Assembly: GCF_026151205.1 (NCBI RefSeq)
Contig: NC_087078.1
Span: 11,358,175-11,418,174 of the forward strand
Length of the DNA stretch: 60,000 nt
Direction: 5' to 3'
Source of the DNA: Bolinopsis microptera
Lineage: Eukaryota > Ctenophora > Tentaculata > Lobata > Bolinopsidae
The notes under the pieces were generated by a model that saw only the letters and a program-made list of their open reading frames with translations, was not told the DNA's origin and made no database searches. The position numbers and the translations under genes were made by a program. Position 1 is the first letter of the stretch; every line of letters begins with the position of its first letter. Below are positions 35,601-46,718 of the stretch, in pieces.

Positions 35601-38600
35601 ACGTCCCTGCACAGTACCATATGAACACCGGCTACTAGCCGGCTACTAGCCGGCTACTAGCCGGCTAGTAGCCACTTTTGTAATAACAGCTCCTCAACTT
35701 CACATTACCAACCGGCTACTAACCGGCACTTGAAAAGTGGTCACTAGCCGGCTACTAACCGGCTACTAGCCGGCTAGTGACCACAAAGTGGCTACTAACC
35801 GGCTACTAAGCGGTCACTAGCCGGCTATTAGCCGAGCTCTAAAGCAGACCTACTAGTAGCCGGTTCCAAACCGGCTACTAGCCGGCACTTAGAAAGCGGT
35901 CACTAGCCGGCTACTAACCGGCTACTAACCGGCTAGTAACCACCAAGTGGCTACTAACCGGCTACTAATAGGTCTGCTTTAGAGCCGGCTAGTGACCGGT
36001 TAGTAGCCGGTTAGTAGCCACTTGGTGGTTACTAGCCGGTTAGTAGCCGGTTAGTAGCCGGCTAGTGACCGCTTTTCAAGTGCCGGCTAGTAGCCGGTTT
36101 AGAACCGGCTACTAATAGGTCTGCTTTAGAGCTCGGCTAATAGCCGGCTAGTGACCGCTTAGTAGCCGGTTAGTAGCCACTTTGTGGTCACTAGCCGGCT
36201 AGTAGCCGGTTAGTAGCCGGCTAGTGACCACTTTTCAAGTGCCGGTTAGTAGCCGGTTGTTAATGTGAAGTTGAGGAGCTGTTATTACAAAAGTGGCTAC
36301 TAGCCGGCTAGTAGCCGGCTAGTAGCCGGCTAGTAGCCGGTGTTCATATGGTACTGTGCAGGGACGTTGCATAGACGTTGCATAGACGTTGCATAGACGT
36401 TGCATAGACTGACCGTGCAGGGAGTGTGCATAGAGTGTTCATTGTGCAGGGACGTTGCATAGACGTTGCATAGACGGTTCTTTTGTTGTTGCACGGACGT
36501 TGCATAGACGTTGCATAGACTGTCCGGAGCTAAACGACCAACTTCCCTCCTAATCCCCCTCCATCCTCAACTGGAATTTCACTTTCTCAATATGCCAGGT
36601 ATCATAAATGTTTCACTTTCTCAATATGCCAGGTATCAGAAGTGCTGGACGAGCTGGGACTGATGCACGTGAAGAAGAGCAAAGTGGGAGATGGTCTGGT
36701 GAGAGGGATTAGTGGAGGGGAGAGGAGGAGACTCTCGATAGCCTGCCAGCTCATCAAGTTCACTCGTTAGTATGTCTTATTTCTAGTAATAGTTAGATTT
36801 CGCTCAGTTATCATTGGTCATAATTAAACTATAATTATAGATATAGTGCACTTGTTGTTAAAATGTACATATATAATACCGTCTCACCTAGAATTTCTAT
36901 TCCCTTTTAAAAATATTTCTTCAAACTGACTGAACTATATTACACAGTGTTCTAAAATCTCTTAAAACCAAGATTATTATTCAGACATACTGTTGTTGGA
37001 TGAGCCTACTACTGGGCTGGACAGTTTCAACGCTTACAACCTTATGGAGACACTGTCTCGTCTATCCAAGAAGAACATTGTTGTCATAGCAACCATCCAC
37101 CAGCCCAGGTAGATTAGAAAATGTGACTTACTTACTTGACTTAAGGCGGGTAGTATTCCCGAGATCCATTGACAACAGTTCTCCACAGCTTTCTGTCCTC
37201 CATCAGTCTAGCTATCTCATCTACTGATTTCAGCCCAGTATCTGCTTTTAGGTTATCTAGTAGTGTTAAGTAAGGTCGCCCCCTGTTAGTATGTCCATGA
37301 CTCGGCTTCCAGAGGATCAGTTTGTTCAGTGTCAGCTCCGGATGTCGGTGAGCATGACCTGCAAGTCTGAGCCTTCGTTGGGTTATCTTGGAGCTGACTT
37401 TGGGAAGATCACCGTACAGACTGTGGTTGCTGACATGGTCTCGATATTGATTGATGTTAAGGGCCATTCTTAACATTCGTGTATAGCAACCATCAACCAT
37501 CTTCTCTAGCCTTTTCGTCATAGTCCAAGTCTCAGAACCGTATAGAAGCACCGACTCGACTAGTGCTGTGAACACTCTGGTCTTGATAGACTTTCTAAGG
37601 TTAGATTTCCAAAGTTTTTTGAGAGTGTGGCATGCTCCCCATGCTCTTCCTTTCCTAACCCTGATATCACTCTCACTGTCTCTGATTCTAGAACCAAGAT
37701 AGGTAAAGTCTTCCACGTGCTCTATTGTGCTGTTACCCAGGGACTTGATGGTATCAGGGTTCTCGATGTTCTGAGTAATGAATTTGGTTTTCCCTTCATT
37801 CATTTTAAGTCCCACTGTAGCAGCAACTCTTTCTACCTCTAGCATCAGTATCTCTGCCTCCTTTACAGTATCTGCTATCAGAGCAATGTCATCTGCAAAA
37901 CCAGTGTCTGTTATCTTCTCCGCCTTGACTCTCCTACTCCGATAAGGCTTAATGGTAAATCCTATTTCAGGATGCTTGCTTAAGGCTTGTCTCATGCAAT
38001 AGTCAAGGGCTATAATGAACAAGTATGGTGCTAATGTATCCCCTTGAAGAACTCCTGCCAGGATATCAAATAGCTCGGTATCCCCATCTGGTGTTATAAC
38101 TTTGCCCTTTGTGTTGACATAGAGAAGATTAATGATATCTACAATACTGTCCGGTATTCCATAGGCCTTTAGTATTTGCATCAAAATCCCCCGGTGAAGT
38201 GAATCAAAGGCCTTCTTAAAATCAACAAACACCATAGCTGCCGGTAAATTTCTCTGTCTAGCCCCCTCTAGAATCCTTCTGAGTGCCAAGATATGACTAG
38301 TAGTGGACCGTCCTTCCCGAAAACCATTCTGAGTGTCCCTAAGTACCCCCTCTATAGCCGGCTGGATCCTATTAAGCACCATTCTATTAAGAGTCTTAGC
38401 TACGAGAGAAGTCAAAGATATCCCCCTCCAGTTTCCAGGGTTGGTCAAGTCTCCCTTTTTGGGGACCGGGATGATGTTACTTATCCTCCACTGATCTGGC
38501 GCAATACCATCTGTCAGGGCTTTGTTGCAGAATGACAGCACAATTTCATCCAGGTCGCATCTTTTGAGGACTTCAGGTGGTATGCCGTCATCACCTGGTG

Positions 38601-41600
38601 CTTTACCTTCTTTTATCCTGTGTTTAGCAGCTTTAAGCTCCTCCAGAGTAAAAGGTTCTGTACTGATGTTGAGTCCTTCAAATTGAGTCTCGATCCTAGG
38701 ATGCTCGTTTTCCACATCCGGTGTACTCCCTAACAGATTCGTGAAATGCCTAAGCCAATTTTCCTTTCTTTCTTCGGCTCCGTTACCCCTTATTTGAGTT
38801 GCCCCCTTGGCCTTCCTGCCAGTTATCTCATTTATGACATTCCAACTTTCTTTGTTTTTGCATCTGTCTGCAGCCATTTCGACCCTTCTAACCTTGGCAA
38901 CTAGATCTTCTTCAAAGATGTCCTGGTACACCTGATCCAGTTCAGTTTTTAGAAGCTTAACAGACAGTCGACTGTCTTCACTAGGATCCCGGTGATAGAC
39001 AGTCTCTGCTTGCTGCAAGGCTGTACGCACGTTTTGAACTCGCTGATCACCCGCGAAATCGTCACGGCTCTTCTTTTCTCTCTTAGGCAGTATGGCTTTG
39101 TTGGTATCAGCAATCGCATCAACAAAATGACCATACAGTTCCGTAACCTCACTTTCATCGGTTTGCTCGCATAGAGCGGAGTACCGATTCCTCACTTCCA
39201 CTGCGTATCTCTTCTGTAGGTCTTCATCCGATTTTAGTGCTCCCCAATTATACCAGGTTTTCTTGGGTTGCTTTTTTGCTCGTCGAAGAGATAGCTTGAT
39301 CTTAGACAAAACAAGTCTATGATCAGTACCCAGTGTACTAAAGAAGCTGTAGACTTCAGTGTTTTTGACACTGTTCCTCCACTTCTTCCTCACTAGAATA
39401 AAGTCTAACTGAGACTTGTTCAGGGTTCCATCCGATAGGTGAGTCCACATCTTACCCCGCTTCTTTCTGAACCTGGTGTTTGTAATCTCCAGATTACATT
39501 CAAGGGCAGTATCCCGGAGCAGCTCCCCATTTCTGTTGGTTCTCTCATGGAAATACCAACCAAAGTCATTCTCATCCCTCTTTGATAGGTGAGCGTTAAA
39601 ATCCCCGATCACCTCCAAGAAGTTGTGAGCAGGGATCTGTGAGACTGCACACCTTAGATCGGTATGAAACTTTTCTGCTGCTTCTACACTATCTGCCTCC
39701 GTAGGTCCGTAGACACAGACGAAGGTTGGTTTAGGATTCCCATTGAGAGATATCTTAAGGATTCTCTCCGTCACTGGTGTTATCTCCGTAGTTGCGTCAA
39801 ATGCCTTGTTAGTTAGGATGAATCCCACTCCGCCCACTGCTGCCTGGGCTCGATTCCTAGTAGCCGATGAAGTAATTAAATAGCTGCTCTTGCCAACTCT
39901 CTCAACTTTGACAGGCTCTTCATGGATTATCCTGTGCTCTTGGATACCTACAATCTCTGCTCCACTCTTCTCGAAAAGATGTACCATCTCCAGTTTCCTC
40001 TGGGCAGTTCTTATCGTTCTAGTGTTAAGAGTGCCTACCCAGGTAATGTCGGTACATGAAAATAAACTTTTTTTGTTGTTTTCGTTTATGCTGTTGGGTG
40101 TTTCAGGTTGATTAGGATCATCATTCACCAACCTTCCATTCGGATTTAAGTTGGTGAAATCATTGCCACCTTCTCGTCCAGAAACAAAAGTAGGGGCTGA
40201 TACCCTAGTGCTGTAAGAACTATTCATCATGTTTCTTTTCTGTTGGCTATGTGACACGTGAGCCACCTGCGCCACTGGAATGGCTCCCTTGATAGCTACT
40301 TCATCAGTAGATGTTCCCACATACAGTAAATAAAACGGTAAGATGACAGATGGTGCTCCCATAGTTCCGGAATCTGTTACATCTTAATTAACCCAAATCA
40401 CCATCATCACGAGCTTGTTCTGAGGATGCCCGGCTTTTTTTCGGGGGTGCACCCCTAGATCCGCTGTGTTCAGTTACAACTCCATCACTGAAGTTGCATG
40501 CAGCCCCACCTCGAGCAGGATGTGGCTCTTCACCACGCACAGACGGTCTGAATGTACAGAGTTGAATCTGCAGCATCCTAGGTCAACCCATAATAGAGCA
40601 AAACCTTTGGGGCCTAATTAGAAAATGTGCATATAAATATTCATGGTAAGCTTTGATAAGATAGAGCTGTGTAGACGGAAAAACTCCTCATTTTTCGTAG
40701 ACTGCTAACCTCACATTTCTTGGCTGAGAAATAATCCCTAACTCAAAACTGACCCTCACTCTTATAGATCAGAACTGTTCCAGTTTTTCGACATGGTAAC
40801 CCTAATGTCGGTGGGAAATGTGGTGTACCACGGTAAACGAGTAGACCTCATACCCTACTTCACAGAGCTGGGGTACCCCTGTCCTGAGTTCCAGAACCCT
40901 CTCGATCACTACAGTCAGTATTTTAGAGATTTACTCTGGTTGCTTTAAAGCCTCGGATCTCATGAAACAGAACCAATTCCTATTCTTAAATCGTAATATT
41001 TATGAAAAAATATGAGTATTGAGTATCAAGACTTGATCAGCATACTACAGCCAGCAAGGAAATACGTACTAAGTTAAGGTAAATTACATTGATTAGGTAA
41101 TTATTATTAAGCCAATTAAATTAATTACAGTCGACGTTGTTAGCGTGGACAGATACACGAAAGACAACCAAGAAGCAACCGAGGAGAAGTTAAGGAACCT
41201 GATACAAGCCTACCGGAGATCCCAACTGTACACGACCCTGATGGGGGAGCTGGGGCTCAGGAACAGTGAGAACGTGTCCTGGATTGATGAGTTCTCTCCT
41301 TGTGAACTGACCTACAAACTCGGGCTTCTTGTTCAGTGAGTAACGAATGGTATCCCCAGATATACTGTTACATGACTAGTTAATACATTTGTTAGTTTTA
41401 TTTTATCGAAAAAAATTATTAGATTTAACAAAAGCCAAACCATTTATTGCCTGAAAGTAATCATTTAAAACTAACCATACGATAAGAATATTTCTAATAC
41501 TAGTACTCTGCTCCCCCACAGTCGGATGAATGTGAACGTGGTACGGTCTTTCAGAGCGTGTGGGATGAGAAGCACAGTTGGTCTCATGTTCGCTATCATG

Positions 41601-43645
41601 CTTTTCGGCTTCATACTTCGGCTCAGTGAGTTACCTATATATTATATAAGTTAGATTGCTTTCTGAACATTATAAAGCTTCATAAGGTATACTTCACACA
41701 ATATGTTGGCTATCAACGACTTATTTTAGTCAAGAGATTGAATTTAAATGGATTAATTCGTTATTACATCAATCAAAGAGTGATTAGATCAATAATGATT
41801 TCAGAAAACGACCAAGCAGGTATGCAGAATAGAATAGGTCTGTTGTTTCAGATAGTGAACGGTCCAACATACTTTGGCATCATGAACGCGGTCGATCTCT
41901 GTAAGTAATCCTTCCACCAATCTTGCCAATTCAGTAGAGTTTTATTTTGTAAAATCGGACAAAACAAATAAATTCGATCCAGAACTTTCATTTCACAATT
42001 GCCATGATTCGTGAATACGAAAACGGTCATATGTGTCATGTTTACTATTTCAAATCAACTAACTCGTTTCCCGAATCTAATTGCCGTTTCCCGCCAGTTC
42101 CCACATTAAGAGATCTGTTTTACCGGGAGTCAATGGACGGTTTATACCACCCGTCCCTCTTTATCCTATCTTACTTTCTTCACGTCCTCCCCTTCACACT
42201 CTTCACTTCCATCCTCTTCGGGAGCGTAGGCTACTGGTTAGTAACTTACTTAGTAAAGATAAGAAACTGCTCGTCATTTGTGTCTAGGATAAATGGGAGG
42301 AATTTTCTAAAAAAGGGTAACATTTTATCAGTTTTCTGGCTTGATCCAAACTGCAAGATCCTAATTAAATTTGAAGCATGAGACAAAACCTTACAATTCC
42401 TAGTTAGGTTCAATATCAAATTATTGGTTTATAACCTTGTTATGTTTTTTGCAGGGGTATGGGTTTCTATCCAGACGCTGGGAGGTTCATATATTTTATA
42501 GCGGTATTCTTTATACTGATGCTGCAGGGAGAGTCAATTGCTGTGATGATACTTGGTGAGCAAATTGTGTTCATTTCAATCAACAATCTTTAGTCCAAAC
42601 TCCTGCCATTATAAAAACATCAAATAATATAATGCGTTTTGAAAACATAGGACGATCCGGAAGTTTCCAGATGGATTATAATCAAGTACTTAGTAACTTA
42701 TAATCAAAAAGTAATTAGTAACGTTGAGAATCTCAGGATTGATAAGTGATCCGGTGTTAGCTAACGGTGTCATCAGCCTCATAATGAGCATGTCAATAAC
42801 AGTTGGATCTGGATTCATCAGGTCATTACATGTTTAAGAAGGACGATTTAGTAAATTGCAACGATATTAGTGAAAAGTGACACAGGTCATTTCTCATTGA
42901 CATTATAATTGACAACGCCATGACTCATGTGTGATACTGATATCCTTAACAGTGACACTCAAAAAATGTAAACATTTTTTATGCACATTTTTAAAAAAAA
43001 GTTAAATATCCTGACAAAAAAAGGCTCATTAATACTAAAATTTAAATATTTGAACCCCACCCCAGGAATTTCAAGACACTCCACCCAATATTCGAGTTTC
43101 TGAGCTATGGTTCAATGCACCGTTACGCTAGCTCCACTCTCGCTGCCAACGAGTTCGGTGGACTCAACTTCACCTGCAGGTATATTATTGTACTGGGGTT
43201 TAGTTAACAGCTTGACATACAGAGCACGTATAGTTATACTTTAATAATGTAGTAAAAATATAGTCGAAGTATGAAATTAGTGTATAATCTTCAATTGTGA
43301 TTAATGTCAATTGTAATAGTGGAATAATTCTCGATTGCGAGAATTTCTCAAATTGAACTGTGATAAACTATTATCATTACTATAGTCATTCGTCAACTGG
43401 AAGATGGTGAGAATTTTTGAATACTCGTTCGAAATAATCACCACTAATCACCACTAATTGACGTGTACAACAGTAATGAAGTACACTGCACGTACGCTAC
43501 CGGAGACAAATACCTCGCACAAGCGTACCCCAACGCCGTGGAACTGAAAGCAGACAACTTCTCAATTCTGGCGTGTTACTGTTTAATACTGTTACTTGTA
43601 TGTCACATACTGTACAGTGTCATCAGAATACCAAGATTGAGATAA
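32685..43645 (+). CDS. ABCG5: ABCG5-like (sterolin-1) ABC half-transporter
   Basis: Half-transporter of the sterol-exporting ABCG group, which in vertebrates pairs with ABCG8. Exons: 32685-33328, 33427-33583, 33816-33968, 34115-34348 (or 34301), 34635 (or 34657)-34838, 34993-35157, 36633-36765, 36985-37108, 40768-40913, 41131-41335, 41522-41625, 41805-41900, 42098-42236, 42455-42555, 42737-42821, 43066-43179, 43474-43645. Phases close to a 991-residue frame. Nucleotide-binding domain: Walker [10 protein letters not shown] (about residue 438), signature ISGGERRR, Walker [15 protein letters not shown]-loop [14 protein letters not shown]. Membrane half: [27 protein letters not shown] and [10 protein letters not shown] follow ABCG5 closely. 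Human ABCG5 has 651 residues; the extra 340 or so are an N-terminal Ser-rich, disordered-looking extension. The join at 34.3-34.7 kb is the weakest. No ABCG8 partner is visible in the window. Confidence 0.92.
34374..34441 (+). repeat. 12-bp tandem repeat in ABCG5-like intron
   Basis: Five to six copies of GTAGATTGAGGG with single-base variants, just after the probable donor of the fourth exon. Simple minisatellite; no further signal. Confidence 0.8.
35429..36539. mobile_element. 1.1-kb fold-back element (giant inverted repeat)
   Basis: The two halves are nearly perfect reverse complements: GGTCGTTTAGCTCCGGACAG at the left end has its complement at the right end, and the symmetry runs inward to a loop of about 30 bases near 35984. 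From outside in, each arm contains tandem TCTATGCAACG units (about 11 bp) and then a long array built on GGCTACTAGCC/TAGTAGCCGG words that are themselves palindromic. It is flanked by the 5-bp direct repeat AACTT (35424-35428 and 36540-36544), a likely target duplication. There is no coding capacity. Structure and array content are typical of non-autonomous fold-back DNA transposons; I cannot place it in a superfamily. It lies in the intron between the 34993 and 36633 exons of the ABCG5-like gene. Confidence 0.85.
36577..36644 (+). repeat. 34-bp tandem duplication of a 3' splice site
   Basis: TTTCACTTTCTCAATATGCC followed by AGGTATCA occurs twice, starting at 36577 and 36611. The second copy is the real acceptor and start of the exon at 36633 (GTATCAGAAGTG, VSEV). 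The first copy has an equally good acceptor, but its exon-like sequence reads GTATCATAA, a stop after two codons. Confidence 0.8.
37126..40616 (-). mobile_element. Near full-length RTE/CR1-type LINE
   Basis: Non-LTR retrotransposon on the minus strand, bounded by a 13-bp target duplication ATTAGAAAATGTG (37113-37125 and 40617-40629). Its 3' end, read on its own strand, finishes in AAGT repeats (CAAGTAAGTAAGT), the short-repeat tail typical of RTE/CR1-like elements rather than poly(A). It carries the complete pol ORF listed separately. Upstream of it is a small frame at 40576-40388 (62 residues, Ala/Gly/Pro/Arg-rich, no family recognised) that might be a vestigial ORF1. The insertion lies in an ABCG5-like intron, antisense to that gene, starting four bases after the 5' splice site. 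Confidence 0.93.
37141..40362 (-). CDS. LINE pol protein (AP endonuclease + reverse transcriptase)
   Basis: Uninterrupted 1073-residue frame. An apurinic-type endonuclease domain spans about residues 105-355: NTRT at 113, IQEHR ending at 144, GDFNAH at 253-258, SQLDF at 317-321 and TDH at 346-348 include the expected catalytic residues. The reverse transcriptase spans about 575-880: the [10 protein letters not shown] region at 590, [14 protein letters not shown] at 714, [13 protein letters not shown] at 770 and the catalytic FADD at 822-825. A C-terminal tail with [10 protein letters not shown] follows. Intact catalytic residues and the absence of any stop or frameshift suggest a recent insertion. 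The family resembles the RTE-like polymerases often mislabelled in databases as craniofacial development protein 2-like. The plus-strand frames across this interval are shadows. Confidence 0.95.
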   Translation of the reverse strand: MGAPSVILPFYLLYVGTSTDEVAIKGAIPVAQVAHVSHSQQKRNMMNSSYSTRVSAPTFVSGREGGNDFTNLNPNGRLVNDDPNQPETPNSINENNKKSLFSCTDITWVGTLNTRTIRTAQRKLEMVHLFEKSGAEIVGIQEHRIIHEEPVKVERVGKSSYLITSSATRNRAQAAVGGVGFILTNKAFDATTEITPVTERILKISLNGNPKPTFVCVYGPTEADSVEAAEKFHTDLRCAVSQIPAHNFLEVIGDFNAHLSKRDENDFGWYFHERTNRNGELLRDTALECNLEITNTRFRKKRGKMWTHLSDGTLNKSQLDFILVRKKWRNSVKNTEVYSFFSTLGTDHRLVLSKIKLSLRRAKKQPKKTWYNWGALKSDEDLQKRYAVEVRNRYSALCEQTDESEVTELYGHFVDAIADTNKAILPKREKKSRDDFAGDQRVQNVRTALQQAETVYHRDPSEDSRLSVKLLKTELDQVYQDIFEEDLVAKVRRVEMAADRCKNKESWNVINEITGRKAKGATQIRGNGAEERKENWLRHFTNLLGSTPDVENEHPRIETQFEGLNISTEPFTLEELKAAKHRIKEGKAPGDDGIPPEVLKRCDLDEIVLSFCNKALTDGIAPDQWRISNIIPVPKKGDLTNPGNWRGISLTSLVAKTLNRMVLNRIQPAIEGVLRDTQNGFREGRSTTSHILALRRILEGARQRNLPAAMVFVDFKKAFDSLHRGILMQILKAYGIPDSIVDIINLLYVNTKGKVITPDGDTELFDILAGVLQGDTLAPYLFIIALDYCMRQALSKHPEIGFTIKPYRSRRVKAEKITDTGFADDIALIADTVKEAEILMLEVERVAATVGLKMNEGKTKFITQNIENPDTIKSLGNSTIEHVEDFTYLGSRIRDSESDIRVRKGRAWGACHTLKKLWKSNLRKSIKTRVFTALVESVLLYGSETWTMTKRLEKMVDGCYTRMLRMALNINQYRDHVSNHSLYGDLPKVSSKITQRRLRLAGHAHRHPELTLNKLILWKPSHGHTNRGRPYLTLLDNLKADTGLKSVDEIARLMEDRKLWRTVVNGSREYYPP

Positions 43646-45611
43646 TTATCTAGTGTATAAATTGCGATGTGTGTGTGTGTGTATATTGCGACTTCAGATT
43701 TGTATATTTATTTAAACTTTTTTTAACTAATTGCTAGGATTAAGGGGATTAATATTTGTGACTTAGAGATGTCAGATTTGATTTTGAGAGAAAATTTGCT
43801 CACAAGCCTATGATTACCTAAACAAGTTTCATCTACACTAAAATAACTAAAATATAAAGAAACATCAATCTTTTAATGCTGAGAATATTGATTAGTCAAA
43901 GTATGCTTTAAATTTGTAAATTCAGATAAGTATAACCTTAACTTAGCGATTTATTATATAGAGAGGTTCAATCAGAATTCTATCATAGATTGTTATTGTA
44001 AATGACGGTATTTATGATTATAAATTGAGCACATTGAGTGTGTTGTAGTTAATTATTGTTTTTCCTTTAATTCGTGATTCAAATCTACCTCACCTTACAC
44101 CTATAATCCGATTAAAAAATGGGGGAAGAAATTTAACCACTCACAGAAAAATGTTGATCAAATCATCACGTTTTTGATAAGAAATTAACGAGATGATGGA
44201 AAACGATGAAACATTTCACTGTTTAAATGGAGATGTGATACTGAAATAACAAAGTATAATGGTTTGCACCTGATAAGAATGATCACTTAATCCTTAATTA
44301 AAGACGAATAAAATCCGCGTGATATTAAAATATTTGCACCGACACATCTGGTTCTTGGCAGTTTATATATTTTGTTGTCTGGTTTTGTGATACAGCGAGG
44401 ACTTTAACGTCAGAATGACGGTGGGATCTTTTTTCAGGTACGAATATTAATCTAATTTCCTTACATTTCCTTATCTTCGCAGGCAGGTTAGAAAAGGAGT
44501 CAATTTTTGGACATTTTCACTCCACGCACTTCAACGTCTACAGCAGATTTATTATTTGTTTAGTTCACCTCGTTTTACGTTTTTTTGAATAAGAAACAAA
44601 TTTTGTAGATCAGACTTAAAATCAAAACAATTTACACTAATAGCTCTTAGGGTAATGCTTACATGGAGTATATTTTATTGAAAAAAAAAAACAAACAATC
44701 TCGGAAGGCTGTGATCAAGAGCTCAAGAGGGGTTCCCCATTCTCCACAATATCCAATTTATTATGACTAATTAGAGGCCCTGTTAATGTTGTTAAAGAAA
44801 AATAAGGATGATTATCAATATATCGTTACAATGATAATTTGGTACTTAGTTAGAAATGTAATGTACTCTGCAGTAGTCTGTAAGTCAAGTAGGAAACTAT
44901 CTGTGCTTGTTTTGAGTAACAGTGACTGTTACTCAAGAAATTGGGTGTTACTGTAACACCCAATTTCTTTTCCCACGACCCATGGCCCATGTACTCAAAT
45001 AGTGTAGACTGTAGTGTATTTAAGTTCCTGACTGTATTTTTCAGAGGGTTGTTCCACTATATCTATAGCTGCCTGCACTGCCTTTCCGGAAGTACAGTCT
45101 CCAGAGAACCTACTACCACTTCCCTCCCATATCAAATTTCTAACTTATTCTAAGCATAACTTCCTTCAGCATCTGTAGACTCCATATCGTTCATCTCATT
45201 CCAAGGTTTCTTCCTGTTTTAAAACCAACACATGCTCTAAGTTCTATCGTGCGGCTACTTAGGTCCTCAAATGGATTTACAGACAAAGTCTTAATCATCC
45301 TTTTCCAGTACTTTGGCCGTATACTCATTCGGAAGATGTACCGATTTAAAATAAGGTGATTACTAGACCAGGTATCTGCCAAGCTGTTCATCACCACCAC
45401 TGCAACATCAATTAATTAATTCAAATAACAACCACACTGTATTATAGCCCTAAAAAACATCCACTTCTAAAATTACAACCACTGTTATCTCTTGTCCGTA
45501 AAATTTTAATTGAACTGTGATATCTCTTTTCTAATAGGCTCAATTACATTAAAGTTTATAGTCCCGATCCAGTAATCAACATACAATGATTTTCTGTCAA
45601 GCTGCAGTATA
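43646..45611. other. Intergenic region after ABCG5-like gene
   Basis: About 2 kb of AT-rich sequence with a short GT microsatellite just after the stop codon (around 43668-43683). Two adjacent hairpins lie at 44914-44969. No exon or RNA gene is recognised. Confidence 0.5.
44914..44969. repeat. Two adjacent perfect hairpins
   Basis: GAGTAACAG and CTGTTACTC (loop TGA) at 44914-44934 are followed at once by 17-base arms AAGAAATTGGGTGTTAC and GTAACACCCAATTTCTT around a single T (44935-44969). The second is an almost perfect 35-bp palindrome. Function unknown. Confidence 0.75.
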
Positions 45612-46378
45612 CAGGGTGGGCCAAAAGTCAGTGTGCAAACGTTGGCCTTAATAGCTCAGTCACTGAGTGCCCAATTGAAATACTTCCTTCTGGTATGACT
45701 TAGTACCACCACTGGTTCGAGGAATTTGTCAACTCGAAAAATATTCGCGTTCATTTTTTTCAAATGGAGGTTCATTTTCACATTTATTTGATAGTTTGGA
45801 TAGTCGGATCAAGCTAAATGTTATTGAATTGTGTTTGGCCATTCGAATTACGTTTGTCCTGAAAGAATTAGAACTGTAGCTTCTCAGATGACCGAGATAT
45901 GAAGCATAACGAGTTTATTCATTACGTGTGATCAGGTGATTGGTTTACCTAATCACGTGATAAGGTGACTCCGTTAACTACCCCGTTAAACATTATGGGA
46001 ATTGTTAAGGGTGCCCAATTAAGGTGTCGTGTCACGGTGTCACATAATCACCCAGTCAATTTTGTTAACGAGATACACAAAATGCTTAATAACTTCGTCA
46101 TTTCTAATCCGTTTTGCCTCATGTTTTTAGATCATATGCAACATTTGGTAATCTACCGTCTCTGAAAAAATTAGGCGTTCAGCATGTTCAGAGAAAACAA
46201 TATAGGTGTTTTAATATTGAATGGGCGTGGTATAAGATATTCGAATTTTCAAATTTTGACGACGGAATCCTCGAACCAGTAAGTACAGTATGCCATCTGC
46301 AAAGCAACAGCTCTCAAATATAAAACACGGCGGAGGTATAAGACCCAACGTTTGCACACTGACTTTTGGCCCACCCTG
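45612..46378. mobile_element. Tc1/mariner-like non-autonomous element
   Basis: Perfect 34-bp terminal inverted repeats begin CAGGGTGGGCCAAAAGTCAG and end with its complement, and are flanked by TA on both sides (45610-45611 and 46379-46380). This is the target duplication and end type of the Tc1/mariner/IS630 superfamily. The element is 767 bp. Two short plus-strand frames inside (45965-46165 and 46114-46323) show no transposase motifs that I can recognise, so it is probably a deletion derivative or MITE. It lies upstream of the membrane-anchored peptidase gene. Confidence 0.88.
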
Positions 46379-46718
46379 TAGTTATACGTGAATGCTAATT
46401 GTGATATGGACCTATGTCAGACTTCTTGGGTTCTGCTGGAATTTAGACTCCTCGACCGTTGAATGCAATGGATCGAATAACAGTATGATAATGATTGTTT
46501 TGCAGATGCTATTCTTTATTTATAAATACGGGCTGCTATAATTCACGTCGTCCTGGCAACTTAAACACTTTACACTTTATCATGGATGTCGCCGAAATAG
46601 CCAATCGAGAGAACATTATCAGACCTTTCATATTTTTGCCTGTTATTCGACAGTCTCCCATTTGTTATCACACAACTAGAACAGATATTAACAATTTATG
46701 TGTTCCAGCCACCTCAAA

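Noticed and set aside
35429-36539. CRISPR-like or satellite array
   Set aside because: Repeats are short, variable, palindromic and arranged as a single large inverted repeat with a flanking duplication, in a eukaryotic intron; a fold-back transposon explains it.
37291-40111. Plus-strand frames across the LINE
   Set aside because: Shadows of the minus-strand pol ORF.
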